Source: Terrimonas sp.
Lineage (GTDB): Bacteria > Bacteroidota > Bacteroidia > Chitinophagales > Chitinophagaceae
Length of the DNA: 64,000 nt
Assembly (NCBI RefSeq): GCF_003075435.1
Contig: NZ_QCZJ01000007.1
Coordinates: 62,001 to 126,000 of the forward strand
Direction of reading: 5' to 3'
The position numbers and the translations under genes were made by a program. Positions 1 to 9,910 of the stretch are shown here, piece by piece. Within the stretch, counting starts at the first letter, position 1, and each line of letters starts with the position of its first letter. The notes under the pieces are model-generated. The model was not told where the DNA came from and did not search any database. It saw nothing but the letters and a program-made list of their open reading frames with translations.

Positions 1-2403
1 TAGAGCCGAAATTCTAAGATCAAAAGGCAATTTGTTTTGCTGCGCCAGTTGCAGGAAAGTATTTTTATTTGAAGCTGCATCAACCTCAAGCGCTTTTAAT
101 GCAAGCGTGATCGTTTTGTTATCTGTAGTGTTGTTGATAATTTCAATAACAGGTTCAGGAGATGTTTTGATGCCTAATCTGCCAATAGCATCCAATGCGC
201 TTTTTTTCTCTTCAATATTTCCCTTTCTCAAAACCATATCAGCAGGTGATGATAACATTGCAATCAACTCCGGCGATTGTAATTCCTGCTGGTGCTGTAA
301 AGCGAAAGCCAGGTATCTTGCTGCATAAGTATTGTTTTGATAAACAGGTTTTACCATCTCGGATATTCGTGCGTCAGGTAAGAGTTTACTCAGCCACACA
401 AATGTGGGCTCATCTAATACCTGAATATTGGCTGTCGGCCACAACTGTAGTATTTTTTCTTTTTTCTGTTCTTCAGGAAGTGCCTGTGCAGCCCAAAGCA
501 GGTTCGATGCCGGCTGGGCTGATGCATCGCCGGATTGGAAATAAGCATATAATGCTTCCGGGTATTGTTCCAAAGCTTTCAATGCAAGATATCTTTCAAA
601 ATTGCGCTCATATACTCCGCCTAATGTATTACCGGGCATTGCAGGCTTGCATGCTTTTACAAGCAGGCTTATGGTATTATTATCTGCCCTATCTATTGCG
701 GCAAGGGTGCGCAATATTTCTGATCTTATCATCGGGTTTTCATCTTCCACCATTGGCGTTAATATTGTAGCGACCTGTGGCGCTGTAAGCGAAAAGGATG
801 CCAGTGAACGCACTGCCTCACGGCGAAGGTTAGCCGCTTTTTCACGAAGTAATAGTTGCATTAGGGTTTCATCATAATGTTGCAGGCTTTCGAGGCACCA
901 TAATGCATGAATGCGCGTAAGCTCATGCTGTGTTGCATCACCGGCAAGAACAACCAGTGCAGGAATCAAAAGTTTTGTCTCATCTTTCGGCCGATCTGCT
1001 ACCTGGTGCCATGCCGCCCGCTTTTCCCAAAGTGAAGGCGATTTAAGATGATCAACCAATGTTGCGGCATTTACTTTTGTGAGGTCTGGAATAGTAGCCG
1101 GTTGCTGGCTTTTATGACGGATGCGCCAGATGCGACCCAACGATTTATCGCGGTTAGGATCGGAAGTGGGCACTTCATTATGCGAAATGATCTTATCATA
1201 CCAATCGGCTATATACAGGCAGCCATCAGGGCCAAATTCCATGTTTACAGGCCGGAAATTTTTATCCTCAGAAGAAAGAAAATCAGGAAGATGGGAGGCA
1301 GTTACTGTTCCGTCCTCCTTTCGAATAATCTTTACTGCGTTAATGGTATTGGTAATAGGGTTGGCAAGAAAAGCCACATCCTTCCATTCATCCGGAAAAG
1401 AGCCTGATATATCATCTGCAAAGGCTAATCCTGATATACCGGTGCCGCCTACCCGAAATTTATGCAGTTCAGGCAGCACAGGCTGGTAGCTGCGTATGCG
1501 CTCATTCCCAATACCGGGAAAGCTTGTGCCTGCTTCCATGGGAACAATGGAGTAACCAAGATCGTTTGCTTCTGTAGCATACCATTGCCCATTATTGCGC
1601 AATTGAAATCCCCAGATATTATTCAAGCCCGCGTTTACCAGTTCAATCTTTTTTCCATCCATCGAAAAACGTGCAATCTTGCTGTAATCTATTTTAATTT
1701 TTGCGTCACTTACCAATGATGATACATTTCCCTTATTCAATGCGCCATGACTGAAATATATCCAACCGCCAGGGCCACGTACCAGCACATGCGCCATGGT
1801 ATGTGTATCTGTAAATCCAAAACCGGTAAAGAGGCGCACCCTTTCATCTGCTTTCCCATCACCGTTAGTATCTTTTAAAAAAAATAATTCAGAGCCCTGT
1901 GCCACATAAGCCCCATTTTTATATGGTAATATGCTCATGGGAATAGTGAGCCCGTCTGCCCATACTGTAGTAACAGGCTTGCTATTATTAAGATTGGAGA
2001 CTATGAGAATTTTATCAACGCCCTTTGTTTTTCCTTCATACAGTTCGCGTATTTTTTTAAATGCAGGATGATCCTGTTGCCGTTCAGGGTGATCCATCAA
2101 TTCGAGCAGGTCGTTCCATTGTATATCAGCAACGGGGTCAAGCGGGTACATGGAAGCGGTTTGTGTCCATAGCCTTCCGGCATCGTCAAAGGTGAGATCG
2201 ATAGGATTAATAATTCCGTCTCTTTCACTTGCAACCAGTTCAACTGTAAATCCTTCAGGAACTTTAAAGCCGGCCAGTTCCTCTTCCGGCGTTCGTTTTT
2301 CTCCGGGTAGGTGCTGCAATTTTTTGTTGTAAACATTTTGATTAAAGTAAATAACAGAAAACAGCGATGAGAAAAACAAAACCAAAAGAATAACAGGTTT
2401 CAT
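1..2403 (-). CDS. PVC-type membrane-bound dehydrogenase/HEAT-repeat protein (3' end outside window)
   Basis: The minus-strand frame is open from the ATG at 2403 to the window edge (801 codons), so the C-terminus is missing. The first ~20 residues are a hydrophobic export signal. Residues ~45-400 form a beta-propeller-like domain of the 'membrane-bound dehydrogenase' type found in planctomycete and Bacteroidota proteins, with DTNGDGKAD, DGCLYIADWYD and GRIWRI motifs. HEAT-like helical repeats follow. Family members often end in a c-type cytochrome CxxCH domain, which here would lie off the left edge. It is clearly paralogous to the protein at 61554-64000, where the equivalent motifs read DGAIYIADFYN and GRIWRI. 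It probably acts in the periplasm as a redox or sugar-modifying protein; the substrate is unknown. The family call is firm, the function is not. Confidence 0.8.
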   Translation of the reverse strand, partial: MKPVILLVLFFSSLFSVIYFNQNVYNKKLQHLPGEKRTPEEELAGFKVPEGFTVELVASERDGIINPIDLTFDDAGRLWTQTASMYPLDPVADIQWNDLLELMDHPERQQDHPAFKKIRELYEGKTKGVDKILIVSNLNNSKPVTTVWADGLTIPMSILPYKNGAYVAQGSELFFLKDTNGDGKADERVRLFTGFGFTDTHTMAHVLVRGPGGWIYFSHGALNKGNVSSLVSDAKIKIDYSKIARFSMDGKKIELVNAGLNNIWGFQLRNNGQWYATEANDLGYSIVPMEAGTSFPGIGNERIRSYQPVLPELHKFRVGGTGISGLAFADDISGSFPDEWKDVAFLANPITNTINAVKIIRKEDGTVTASHLPDFLSSEDKNFRPVNMEFGPDGCLYIADWYDKIISHNEVPTSDPNRDKSLGRIWRIRHKSQQPATIPDLTKVNAATLVDHLKSPSLWEKRAAWHQVADRPKDETKLLIPALVVLAGDATQHELTRIHALWCLESLQHYDETLMQLLLREKAANLRREAVRSLASFSLTAPQVATILTPMVEDENPMIRSEILRTLAAIDRADNNTISLLVKACKPAMPGNTLGGVYERNFERYLALKALEQYPEALYAYFQSGDASAQPASNLLWAAQALPEEQKKEKILQLWPTANIQVLDEPTFVWLSKLLPDARISEMVKPVYQNNTYAARYLAFALQHQQELQSPELIAMLSSPADMVLRKGNIEEKKSALDAIGRLGIKTSPEPVIEIINNTTDNKTITLALKALEVDAASNKNTFLQLAQQNKLPFDLRISAL

Positions 2404-2523
2404 GAGTTGAGTAATTAGTGAAGTGAAAAATACCGGAGCCTACAAATTACAATAAAAATAAACCTGAAGTGTAAATTTAACCATCGGCTTTTTTATTTTA
2501 GATGAATTAAATTTCTGCAATCA

Positions 2524-3039
2524 ATGCTTTTGATGAATGGGCAACAAACCGGCAGGCTGATTTTCAGGTTAATCAATTATTCAGATTATGATCAATGGCT
2601 GGAATTTTTTAAAGACCCGCAAACAAGCAGGTACTGGGTTTATGAAAAAGATGATCCTGAAACTGAATGTTCAAACTGGTACGCGTCCCAGTTTGAACGC
2701 TATACAAATAACAGTGGAGGAATGAATGCATTGATTGAAAAAAATACAGGTAATCTGGTAGGGCATTGCGGACTTTTAATGCAAAATGTAGATAACAATA
2801 GCGAAACAGAAATCGCATATTCCTTATTACCTCAATACCGGAACAAAGGGTAAGCCACCAAAGCTGCTATTAAATGCAGGGATTATGCTTTTGAAAATAT
2901 GCTTGCCTCCTCGTTGATATCTATTATCAGCATAACAAATATTCCCTCTCAACAGGTAGCGGTAAAAGTTGGAATGACTATTGATAAGACAACAACATAT
3001 AAAGGAAATAAAGTGAATGTTTTCCGCATCTTTAAGTGA
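2524..3039 (+). pseudogene. GNAT family N-acetyltransferase interrupted by one in-frame stop
   Basis: The frame starting at 2524 encodes the N-terminal half of a GNAT acetyltransferase and ends at TAA 2851-2853 directly after QYRNKG. Past that codon the same frame runs on without a shift to TGA 3037-3039, and what it encodes (ATKAAIKCRDYAFEN..., ending VNVFRIFK) is the expected second half. In relatives the acetyl-CoA loop reads R-N-K-G-Y-A-T, so the TAA most simply replaces a Tyr codon. Read through, the protein is 171 residues, a normal GNAT length. Only one base separates it from an intact gene, so a recent nonsense mutation or a sequencing error are both possible. Substrate unknown; the ribosomal-protein acetyltransferase (RimJ/L-like) subgroup is plausible. 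Confidence 0.8.
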
Positions 3040-3149
3040 TAATGTTTTGCTTTGGGATTAAACCCTTCTTTTGATCATATCAAGGCTTATAATCTGTATT
3101 TTTATTGATAGGTTTTAATAGTATGTTCATCGCCTCATAAATTGTTTGC

Positions 3150-5234
3150 ATGAAAAAAATTTCTTTCATTATTTTCTTATTGTGTTCCTTATGCTGTAAG
3201 GCGCAAATACCCGTAAGCACAGCAAATTTCAATAAGAAGAATGCTGCAAAGATCACGGTTGAAAAAAATAATACACTGTCTGTTAAATGGCCTGCAGGAA
3301 ACAAGGCATATGGGCAGCTTATAATTAACCTGAATAAAGATGAGCCATTATTTAAAAGTATCGGGCTGGAGAAAGAATCACACATTTATGAGATTGTAAA
3401 AGAAGCTGACCCGGTATTCTGGGTTACTATTGGCAAACGTGATTTGATATCACAAAACGGCTGGAATATTTTCTTTGATAAAGTTCCTTTAAAGCCGCAT
3501 CAATCTTACAAAGTTAATATTAATAAAACCAACGCTGCTGTCAGTAGTTATGGATCGAGAACGGTAATAAGAATTGGCGATATAGCTGCAGCGGATTTTA
3601 AGGGAGCTATTGAAATTACGCTGTACAATGGAAGTGCCATGTTTAATGTAGCAGCTGTAATGTCTACTGAAAATGATTCAACTGCAATATTATACGACGC
3701 CGGGTTGATCAGCAAACAACAAAACTGGAGCAATATTTCGTACTCGGATGTATATGATAACATGAAGACAGTTGCCGTACGAGCAACCGACACTGTAAAA
3801 AACCAGGATGTAAAGTACCGGGCTATAATCGGAAACAGCAGCAATGGAAGTATTGCGGTTTTTCCTGCACCACACCAATATTTTTATCCGCTCGACGAAG
3901 CATTTAATTTAAAATTCACATGGTATGGTTCCAATTTTAAAAATGCTTTTGAAGGTTATGGAATAGGTATACGCCAGGATATTTTTGGCGACAGGCGTTT
4001 TGTGCCCTGGTTTAATGCGCCGCCCAATACAGCACAACGGCTGAATTTTTTCTGCCAGCTTTCTGCTGATGGTGCTAATGATGTTTTAGCCCAGGTAAAA
4101 AAGCTGACACATAATGATAAGTATCCTTCACTTCCGGGATATAAAACCATGGCAAGCCATTTTCACAATGAGTTTGTGATGAAAGTAATTGTAGCCAATA
4201 AGCCTATGCCTGATACACCAAATTTTGTAAAAGTATTTAAAGCAACCGGGGTAGACATGGTGCACCTGGCAGAATTTCATTACACCGCACATCCGCAGGG
4301 CCCGGATGAACTACGGCTGCTGGAGTTGAAATACCTGTTTGATATGTGCAAAAAATATTCTGATAAAGCATTTTTATTGATGCCCGGTGAGGAGCCTAAT
4401 GAATTTTTTGGTGGGCATTGGCTGCAGCTTTTTCCTAAACCGGTGTATTGGATTATGTCAAGAAAAGGAGATGCGCATGTGGAATCTATGCATCCTGTGT
4501 ATGGGAAAGTGTATAATATAGGCAATGCAAAAGAAATGCAGTATTTGCTTGAAGTAGAAAAAGGACTTGCCTGGACTGCACATGCCAGGACAAAAGGCTC
4601 AACAGGGTTTCCGGATAAATATAAGGAGCAACCTTTTTTTAAATCCAACCGGTTTATGGGCGCTGCCTGGAAAGCCATGCCTGCTGATCTTTCACAGGAT
4701 AAATTAGGTAATGGCCGTGTACTGGACCTGATGGATGATATGAATAACTGGGGTGAAAATAAAAAGGTGATTGGCGAGGCTGATTTATTTACAATAGAAC
4801 CAGAAAATGAAATGTACGCTCACCTTAATATAAACTACCTGCAATTAGATAAAATTCCATTGTATGAGGAAGGCTGGCAACCTGTTTTGGATGTGCTGGA
4901 TTCTGCTAAATTTTTTACTACAACCGGTGAAATACTTATACCATCATTTACTGTAAATCAACAGGGCTATGGTAAACCTGTAAAACCTGCTAATCCTGCT
5001 AAAACAAAAATTTCTTTTGACATCAACTGGACTTTTCCTTTAAATTTTGCAGAGATTATTTCCGGGGATGGAAAATCAACTTTTCGGCATAAGATTGACT
5101 TAACCGGCACAAAAGCTTACGGGCAGCAAACGATTACTAGGGAATTGGATTTAACAGGGCGAAAATGGGTAAGACTTGAAGTATGGGATGCAGCGGTTAA
5201 CGGAGCCTTTACACAAACGATATGGCTGGAATGA
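3150..5234 (+). CDS. Secreted PHP-like metallohydrolase-like protein
   Basis: 694 residues with a signal peptide (MKKISFIIFLLCSLCCKAQ), so exported; a Cys near the signal end could also fit a lipobox. Residues ~20-320 look beta-rich. From ~330 the chain carries His/Glu clusters (SHFHNE, AEFHY, MPGEEPNE, WTAHARTKGS) spaced like the metal-ligand strands of PHP-superfamily hydrolases such as the CehA/McbA type. A beta-sandwich-like tail follows. I infer a metal-dependent hydrolase, perhaps on carbohydrate or phosphate esters. The motifs are suggestive only, and the gene could be called hypothetical. It stands alone: the upstream GNAT gene is broken and the next gene is convergent. Confidence 0.5.
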   Translation: MKKISFIIFLLCSLCCKAQIPVSTANFNKKNAAKITVEKNNTLSVKWPAGNKAYGQLIINLNKDEPLFKSIGLEKESHIYEIVKEADPVFWVTIGKRDLISQNGWNIFFDKVPLKPHQSYKVNINKTNAAVSSYGSRTVIRIGDIAAADFKGAIEITLYNGSAMFNVAAVMSTENDSTAILYDAGLISKQQNWSNISYSDVYDNMKTVAVRATDTVKNQDVKYRAIIGNSSNGSIAVFPAPHQYFYPLDEAFNLKFTWYGSNFKNAFEGYGIGIRQDIFGDRRFVPWFNAPPNTAQRLNFFCQLSADGANDVLAQVKKLTHNDKYPSLPGYKTMASHFHNEFVMKVIVANKPMPDTPNFVKVFKATGVDMVHLAEFHYTAHPQGPDELRLLELKYLFDMCKKYSDKAFLLMPGEEPNEFFGGHWLQLFPKPVYWIMSRKGDAHVESMHPVYGKVYNIGNAKEMQYLLEVEKGLAWTAHARTKGSTGFPDKYKEQPFFKSNRFMGAAWKAMPADLSQDKLGNGRVLDLMDDMNNWGENKKVIGEADLFTIEPENEMYAHLNINYLQLDKIPLYEEGWQPVLDVLDSAKFFTTTGEILIPSFTVNQQGYGKPVKPANPAKTKISFDINWTFPLNFAEIISGDGKSTFRHKIDLTGTKAYGQQTITRELDLTGRKWVRLEVWDAAVNGAFTQTIWLE

Positions 5235-5440
5235 GCCGGTTTTGTTATTGCACTTTTACAGGTATAAACGTTTTTACAATGAGCTAACGATGTTATTGTT
5301 TTCGTCTTAATAATAAAAGCAAATACAACAGTTGTTGTCGAATTCACGCCTGTAATTTTTTTCTTCTTTCAAATCTAACCAATATCTATCCGTATACAAA
5401 CCACTTCTGCCGCTCATTATGTGTAAGCTGCTTCTACCGA

Positions 5441-5473
5441 ACAGGGCAGTCATCCTTTTGAGTGCTGCCCTGT
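5441..5473. terminator. Hairpin between convergent genes
   Basis: A perfect 9-bp inverted repeat (ACAGGGCAG / CTGCCCTGT) with a 15-nt loop, followed on the plus strand by TGTGTTTTAG. It lies between the convergent genes ending at 5234 and 5518, the expected place for a bidirectional terminator. The rest of 5235-5517 shows nothing else. Confidence 0.6.
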
Positions 5474-5517
5474 TGTGTTTTAGTATAAACCGCCCCTTGC
5501 TAAAAATATTCTATAAC

Positions 5518-7680
5518 TTACCAGCTTAAAGATACACTGATCCCGTCCGGGTCATTATCAAAGCTGAGGTAATATGTGTTTGATGATTTATCCCAGGAGT
5601 TTTCCACGGTTGTTTTTTCTCCTTTAGTATTAGTTACAACAGTAGTTTTTGGCGCAAAAGGAAGATATATCCGCATACTGTTTATCGTGTTAACAGGGCT
5701 TTTCGCTGTAAAGCTGTAAGATCTACCGTTTACTGATTCATTATAGATCCGCGAAGCGGATGCCAGTACCTTCGGCGTTTTCTTGTTTTCTATCCTGTTG
5801 ATATTGTATAAAAAAGCCTGCGTTCCGGGCGCAACAATTTTTTTTGCCAGCACAGGTAGTTTAGGATCAAAAAGATCTATTACCGGCCCCGTTACCGTAT
5901 AAGGTTCATTACTAACCGCTTCATCCATTACAGCAACAATATCATAAGGCCCGCGCTTTAAATAAAAATTATTCTTCACTAAAAATTTTCCGGCTTTAGC
6001 ATCCGATTCATAGGCTTGTTTAATAATGTCTGCATATTTCGCATCTGTTCCTGCCTGCATAGCAAATGCTTTTGGGTTTTGTCTTATCACGTATACTTTG
6101 CCTTTCCCAACAGCAAAGCTCTTATCTTCGGTGCCGGCTTCAATACCCAGCTGTTTAAACAGGTGATCAGCAGGCGCAGCATAATTGTTGCCTTTGGTGT
6201 TCCACCATTCCATTACTTTCTGGTAAGGATCATCATCTTCTCCGCAGTAAACCAGCACACCACCGCTCTTTACCCAATCAGCCAGGTATTTGTGAACATC
6301 AGCATCGTGTGGTTTCATATTTGAATAACTAACTACCAATACCCTGATGTTTTTTAATGTTGCCGGGTAAGAAAGATTTTCCATGTGCACTGTTTCTACC
6401 GGAATACCGCGTTTTACGAATGGTAATGTTTGGCCGTAGAAGTTTGAAAACTGCGGATCTTCATAACCATTATGCGTGGGAAAACGCTGGAACATCAACG
6501 AATTGCTCATCAGCACTCCAATACCACCTGTGCCGGTAACATGGTTTGCTGATACCTGTATATCATTCAACGCATTTACCATTACCTGCATTTGCGTTGA
6601 ATAATATTTTGGTATCAATACTTTTTCATCGCTGTTGGCGAGTTTATAAGGGCGTGTGTATATTCTTTCGGGCCAGGGCATTACCTCATAATCAGCCACC
6701 ATCGGGTAAAGCAGCTTTGCAGTAAAAGTAGCTTCGTAATTTCTTTTATAATCTGCCCAGTCGCGCGGCCAGTCTTCTATAGGATCTGTAAGAAAAAACA
6801 GTTTTCTTTTTGTTGGCGCCGTCATCGAAACCATAGAGCCGTATTCCAAAAAAGCGTTTTCAAATACACGCTCCTTTTTTACACCATTAAAAAAGGTCGG
6901 TTCCCGTGATGTGCCTGTCCATACCTGTGCAATGTAGCCGTCAATACCGGGTAATGAAGCAAGACTTGCTTCAGGGCTTACAATCTGCCAGGAAGAATAA
7001 TTCACCAGCGAGTGCGTAGGTATATACACTTTTACATCCAGTCCTTTTGTTTTGCCATAGGCTTTGGCATACGACGATACTTCTTTAATGGCATTATAGT
7101 ACAACTGGTATTTTAATTTGCTGGATAGATAAGTGTTCTCCGGGGATTCATGTTGCGCACGCCAGGGAAAGCCGTAATATTTCTGCCATTCCTGTTTAAA
7201 TACTTCACTATATCCTGCTCTTGCCCAAAATTCAGGTTCTTCAAGATAGATAGAACTAATACCGGCATCTATTACTCTTTTAACTACTCTTTCCTGCATA
7301 AATTTTATGAAAGAAGCAACAGGAACTACATAAGGAATATTTCTACCATGCCAGATAGTATCTCCTTTAACCGTTTGCTGACCTTCACCCAAATGATTTT
7401 GACAATCCCATTTGCCTAAAAAATAATCATCGTATTGTCCCCAGGCTATGCCCGTCATAAAATGCACTTTATACCCCCTGTCTCTCCATGATTTAACCCT
7501 TTCTTCAAATGTCATTTTTCCTCTTTCACTCACACCATATACAATAGCGATATCTGATCTTACATCAATTTCAGGTATCCAGTGATGCGCTGTTTGAAAT
7601 GCTGTTTTTTCCTGCGCCTGTATATTGGCAAACAAAGAACATGATATTATTAAAACCGGAATAATATGCTTTAATTTCAT
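5518..7680 (-). CDS. Secreted glycoside-hydrolase-like protein with class I GATase-like domain
   Basis: Start chosen at 7680 because it begins a clean signal peptide (MKLKHIIPVLIISCSLF, cleavage near NIQA|QE); an upstream ATG at 7743 would bury that signal and falls in a palindrome. The 720-residue product resembles a TIM-barrel glycosidase: acidic residues in SIYLEEPEFWARAGY (~150-165) and a DGYIAQVWTG stretch. Around 430-520 there is an alpha/beta domain (VLVVSYSNMKPHD, GGVLVYCGEDDD) like the trimerisation/GATase-like domain of family 42 galactosidases. A small beta domain closes the protein. I infer a periplasmic or surface carbohydrate-active protein; the exact family is not recognisable. 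Confidence 0.5.
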   Translation of the reverse strand: MKLKHIIPVLIISCSLFANIQAQEKTAFQTAHHWIPEIDVRSDIAIVYGVSERGKMTFEERVKSWRDRGYKVHFMTGIAWGQYDDYFLGKWDCQNHLGEGQQTVKGDTIWHGRNIPYVVPVASFIKFMQERVVKRVIDAGISSIYLEEPEFWARAGYSEVFKQEWQKYYGFPWRAQHESPENTYLSSKLKYQLYYNAIKEVSSYAKAYGKTKGLDVKVYIPTHSLVNYSSWQIVSPEASLASLPGIDGYIAQVWTGTSREPTFFNGVKKERVFENAFLEYGSMVSMTAPTKRKLFFLTDPIEDWPRDWADYKRNYEATFTAKLLYPMVADYEVMPWPERIYTRPYKLANSDEKVLIPKYYSTQMQVMVNALNDIQVSANHVTGTGGIGVLMSNSLMFQRFPTHNGYEDPQFSNFYGQTLPFVKRGIPVETVHMENLSYPATLKNIRVLVVSYSNMKPHDADVHKYLADWVKSGGVLVYCGEDDDPYQKVMEWWNTKGNNYAAPADHLFKQLGIEAGTEDKSFAVGKGKVYVIRQNPKAFAMQAGTDAKYADIIKQAYESDAKAGKFLVKNNFYLKRGPYDIVAVMDEAVSNEPYTVTGPVIDLFDPKLPVLAKKIVAPGTQAFLYNINRIENKKTPKVLASASRIYNESVNGRSYSFTAKSPVNTINSMRIYLPFAPKTTVVTNTKGEKTTVENSWDKSSNTYYLSFDNDPDGISVSLSW

Positions 7681-7699
7681 GACGATAACTTTAAAAAAT

Positions 7700-7823
7700 A
7701 TTAAGAAGTTAAGTGCATTAAGAAGAGCGCTTAACGGGTGCATTTCAAATTTTCGCGCCGGAAGTAGGTGGTATCTTCACCAACCAGCCAAAATTTGAAA
7801 TGCGCCCCACTTAACTTCTTAAT
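7700..7823. repeat. Long imperfect palindrome upstream of the IS982 element
   Basis: Outer arms at 7700-7715 and 7808-7823 are perfect 16-bp reverse complements (ATTAAGAAGTTAAGTG). Inner arms at 7740-7753 and 7790-7803 are perfect 14-bp complements (GCATTTCAAATTTT), extendable through a G.T pair. The left side has a ~24-nt bulge between arms, itself holding TTAAG...CTTAA. The apex contains a GGTG...CACC stem. It overlaps the 5' leader of the minus-strand gene starting at 7680. It could be a transcript hairpin, a miniature element or an insertion target. Confidence 0.75.
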
Positions 7824-7926
7824 GTTTTCAATAATAAATTTAAGCGATAATAGAACTATGGAACATCAACCCTCACAGCGTCATTATAATTATGCCGTTT
7901 TATACCTTCGGTAGCATAATTAACCC

Positions 7927-8844
7927 AAGTTGCTAATAAAATGAGAAAGAAAGTGAGCATCCAAGGATATAATTTTGAGTTACCATACCAAAATCAGATC
8001 AAGATGCTCACAGAGGATAAAATTATAGGGATTTATTGTATTATAGATGATATTTTAAAAGGAATAGGTCACAGGGAAGATGAGCGGCGCAGAGTAAGTG
8101 ACAGTGAGGTTATAACAACGGCACTGGCATCAGCTCTTTATTTTGGCGGTCATTTGGATAATGCCCGAGGCTTTATGAAAATGACAAAGTTGGTACCTAA
8201 GATGCTTGACAAAAGCCGGTTTAACCGGCGGTTACATTCGGTGAGCGAGCTGGTTTTTCCTATGTTCTGGCAGTTGGGCAATGAGTTAAAAAACATAGCT
8301 GGAGCATCGGAACACGTAATCGATTCATTCCCCGTAGCGTTATGTGATAATATCCGTATCAGTCGCTGTAAGTTACTCAAAGGAGAGCAATGGCGTGGCA
8401 GGCAAAGCAGCATGCGCCGATATTTTTATGGTGTGAAAGTTCAGGTGATGATAAATACTCAGGGAATACTGGTTGAGTTTGGTTTTGTGCCTGGTTGCGA
8501 AAGCGATGTGCAGGCTTTGAAAAAACTGCCCATGGCTGTAACGCCGGAAAGTAAGATATATGGAGATCCTTCATACACCAATTATCAGGCAGAGGATGGC
8601 ATAAAGGAAGCAGAATTCATTGAGCTAATGATTTGCCGGAAAAGCAATTCCAAAAGACCGGATCAACCGTGGATAAGATTTATCAAAGATTATATGCGAA
8701 AAGGGATAGAAACGACCTTTAGCCAAATAAAAGCATTGTTTCTCAGAAAAATACATGCAGTAACATTTAAAGGGGTTTTGATAAAACTAGTGATGTTTAT
8801 TCTTGCTTTTACCTTGAATAATCTTACCAATTAACTAGCAACTT
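7927..8844. mobile_element. IS982-family insertion sequence
   Basis: A transposase gene is bracketed by matching termini: AAGTTGCTA at 7927-7935 and its reverse complement TAGCAACTT at 8836-8844. The similarity continues loosely outwards (ATTAACCC on the left, AAATTAAT on the right), so the true ends may lie a few bases further out. AATTAA occurs just outside both ends and could be the target duplication. The element is about 0.92 kb, normal for IS982, and the transposase frame is intact, so it may be active. Confidence 0.75.
7941..8834 (+). CDS. IS982-family DDE transposase
   Basis: 297 residues, the usual size for IS982 transposases. The N-terminal ~100 residues are the helical DNA-binding part. 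The catalytic core shows the first Asp in VIDSFPVALCDN, the conserved R/K-rich YFYGVKVQV strand, the second Asp in YGDPSYTNYQ, and the Glu in KGIETTFSQIK. An internal ATG at 8001 (MLTEDKIIG) is a possible alternative start that also matches family N-termini. It catalyses cut-and-paste transposition of its own element. Nothing in the frame looks damaged. Confidence 0.9.
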   Translation: MRKKVSIQGYNFELPYQNQIKMLTEDKIIGIYCIIDDILKGIGHREDERRRVSDSEVITTALASALYFGGHLDNARGFMKMTKLVPKMLDKSRFNRRLHSVSELVFPMFWQLGNELKNIAGASEHVIDSFPVALCDNIRISRCKLLKGEQWRGRQSSMRRYFYGVKVQVMINTQGILVEFGFVPGCESDVQALKKLPMAVTPESKIYGDPSYTNYQAEDGIKEAEFIELMICRKSNSKRPDQPWIRFIKDYMRKGIETTFSQIKALFLRKIHAVTFKGVLIKLVMFILAFTLNNLTN

Positions 8845-8944
8845 AAATTAATTAATATGTTTTGAAACAATCAATGTATCAACACTCAAATTTTTGTAGC
8901 TTACAATTTATAGTATTGAAATCTCAAATAATAAACCCAACCAC

Positions 8945-9751
8945 ATGCATCGCCGTAATTTTATCCGTACAGTATCCGGTTCCCTGTTTTTGCTTGCTAA
9001 TGGCAATATTGTAAGAGCTGCTTCTTTTAACGAGCAAAAAGTTTTGCTGCGTTTTGCCATAGCGTCTGACGGACATTATGGTGAAGCCAAAACCGAATTC
9101 GACACATATTATAAATCCCTGGTAAAATCCATTAATGAATTTCATGGTAAGCTGCCGTTGAATGCCTGCGTAATCAATGGTGATATTATTCATAATGAAC
9201 CCGCCTTTATGCCTGAAGCCGCAAAGGAATTACAACAATTGCAGGTACCCTTTTACGTTACCCGCGGTAACCACGACAGGGTAACCGCTGATGTGTGGCA
9301 GCAAACATGGAATATGCCGTTGAATCATGCTGTAGTGATACAGGACCAGGTATTTTTGCTCGGCGACACTTCTAATGAAAAGGGAAAATACCTGCCGCCA
9401 GATCCTGATTTTTTCAATGAAAATTTCAAACACTACAAGCATGCAAAAAATATTTTTATTTTCCTGCACATCACTCCGGTAAAATGGACAGAAAATGCTG
9501 TGGATGGCATAGATTTTCAAAAACTCATACAAAAGCAAAAGAATATAAAAGCAATATTTAACGGGCATGATCACGACCAGGATAATATTAAAATGCTGGG
9601 CAATATCCCTTTTTTATTTGACGGTCATTTTGGTGGCAGTTGGGGCACATCATATCGCGGTTTCAGGGTAGTGGAATTGTTGGACGATAGCACTATGCGC
9701 TCGTATATTATGAACCCTGATGTTCGGATCAATGAGTTTGAGAAAAGATAG
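8945..9751 (+). CDS. Tat-exported calcineurin-like metallophosphoesterase
   Basis: 268 residues beginning MHRRNFIRTVSGSLF, a twin-arginine signal with the RRxFI core followed by a hydrophobic stretch, so it is probably folded in the cytoplasm and exported by Tat. The metallophosphoesterase signature is complete: ASDGHYG (D-x-H), INGDIIH (GD), TRGNHDR (GNHD), FLHIT and NGHDHD (GHxH-like). It should bind a two-metal centre and hydrolyse phosphomono- or diesters; the substrate is not evident. It starts 100 bp after the IS982 element, which may have separated it from an earlier promoter. Confidence 0.88.
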   Translation: MHRRNFIRTVSGSLFLLANGNIVRAASFNEQKVLLRFAIASDGHYGEAKTEFDTYYKSLVKSINEFHGKLPLNACVINGDIIHNEPAFMPEAAKELQQLQVPFYVTRGNHDRVTADVWQQTWNMPLNHAVVIQDQVFLLGDTSNEKGKYLPPDPDFFNENFKHYKHAKNIFIFLHITPVKWTENAVDGIDFQKLIQKQKNIKAIFNGHDHDQDNIKMLGNIPFLFDGHFGGSWGTSYRGFRVVELLDDSTMRSYIMNPDVRINEFEKR

Positions 9752-9910
9752 TAACCCGTACTGTTTTCAGGATAATTGTAATGTTAGAACCGCGGATGCA
9801 AGTATTTCTCTATCTAAATCTTTATAAAGAGGGTTATATACTACAGCATGCATTAAGCTGATTTTTTGATCATTCTGAGGAATTCATTTTCAAACTAACT
9901 TATTCCCATA

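Noticed and set aside
7700-7823. Possible integron attC site (GTTAAGT and ACTTAAC boxes within a palindrome)
   Set aside because: The boxes occur in the reverse order (GTTRRRY first, RYYYAAC last) relative to an attC site, and no integron integrase is in the window.
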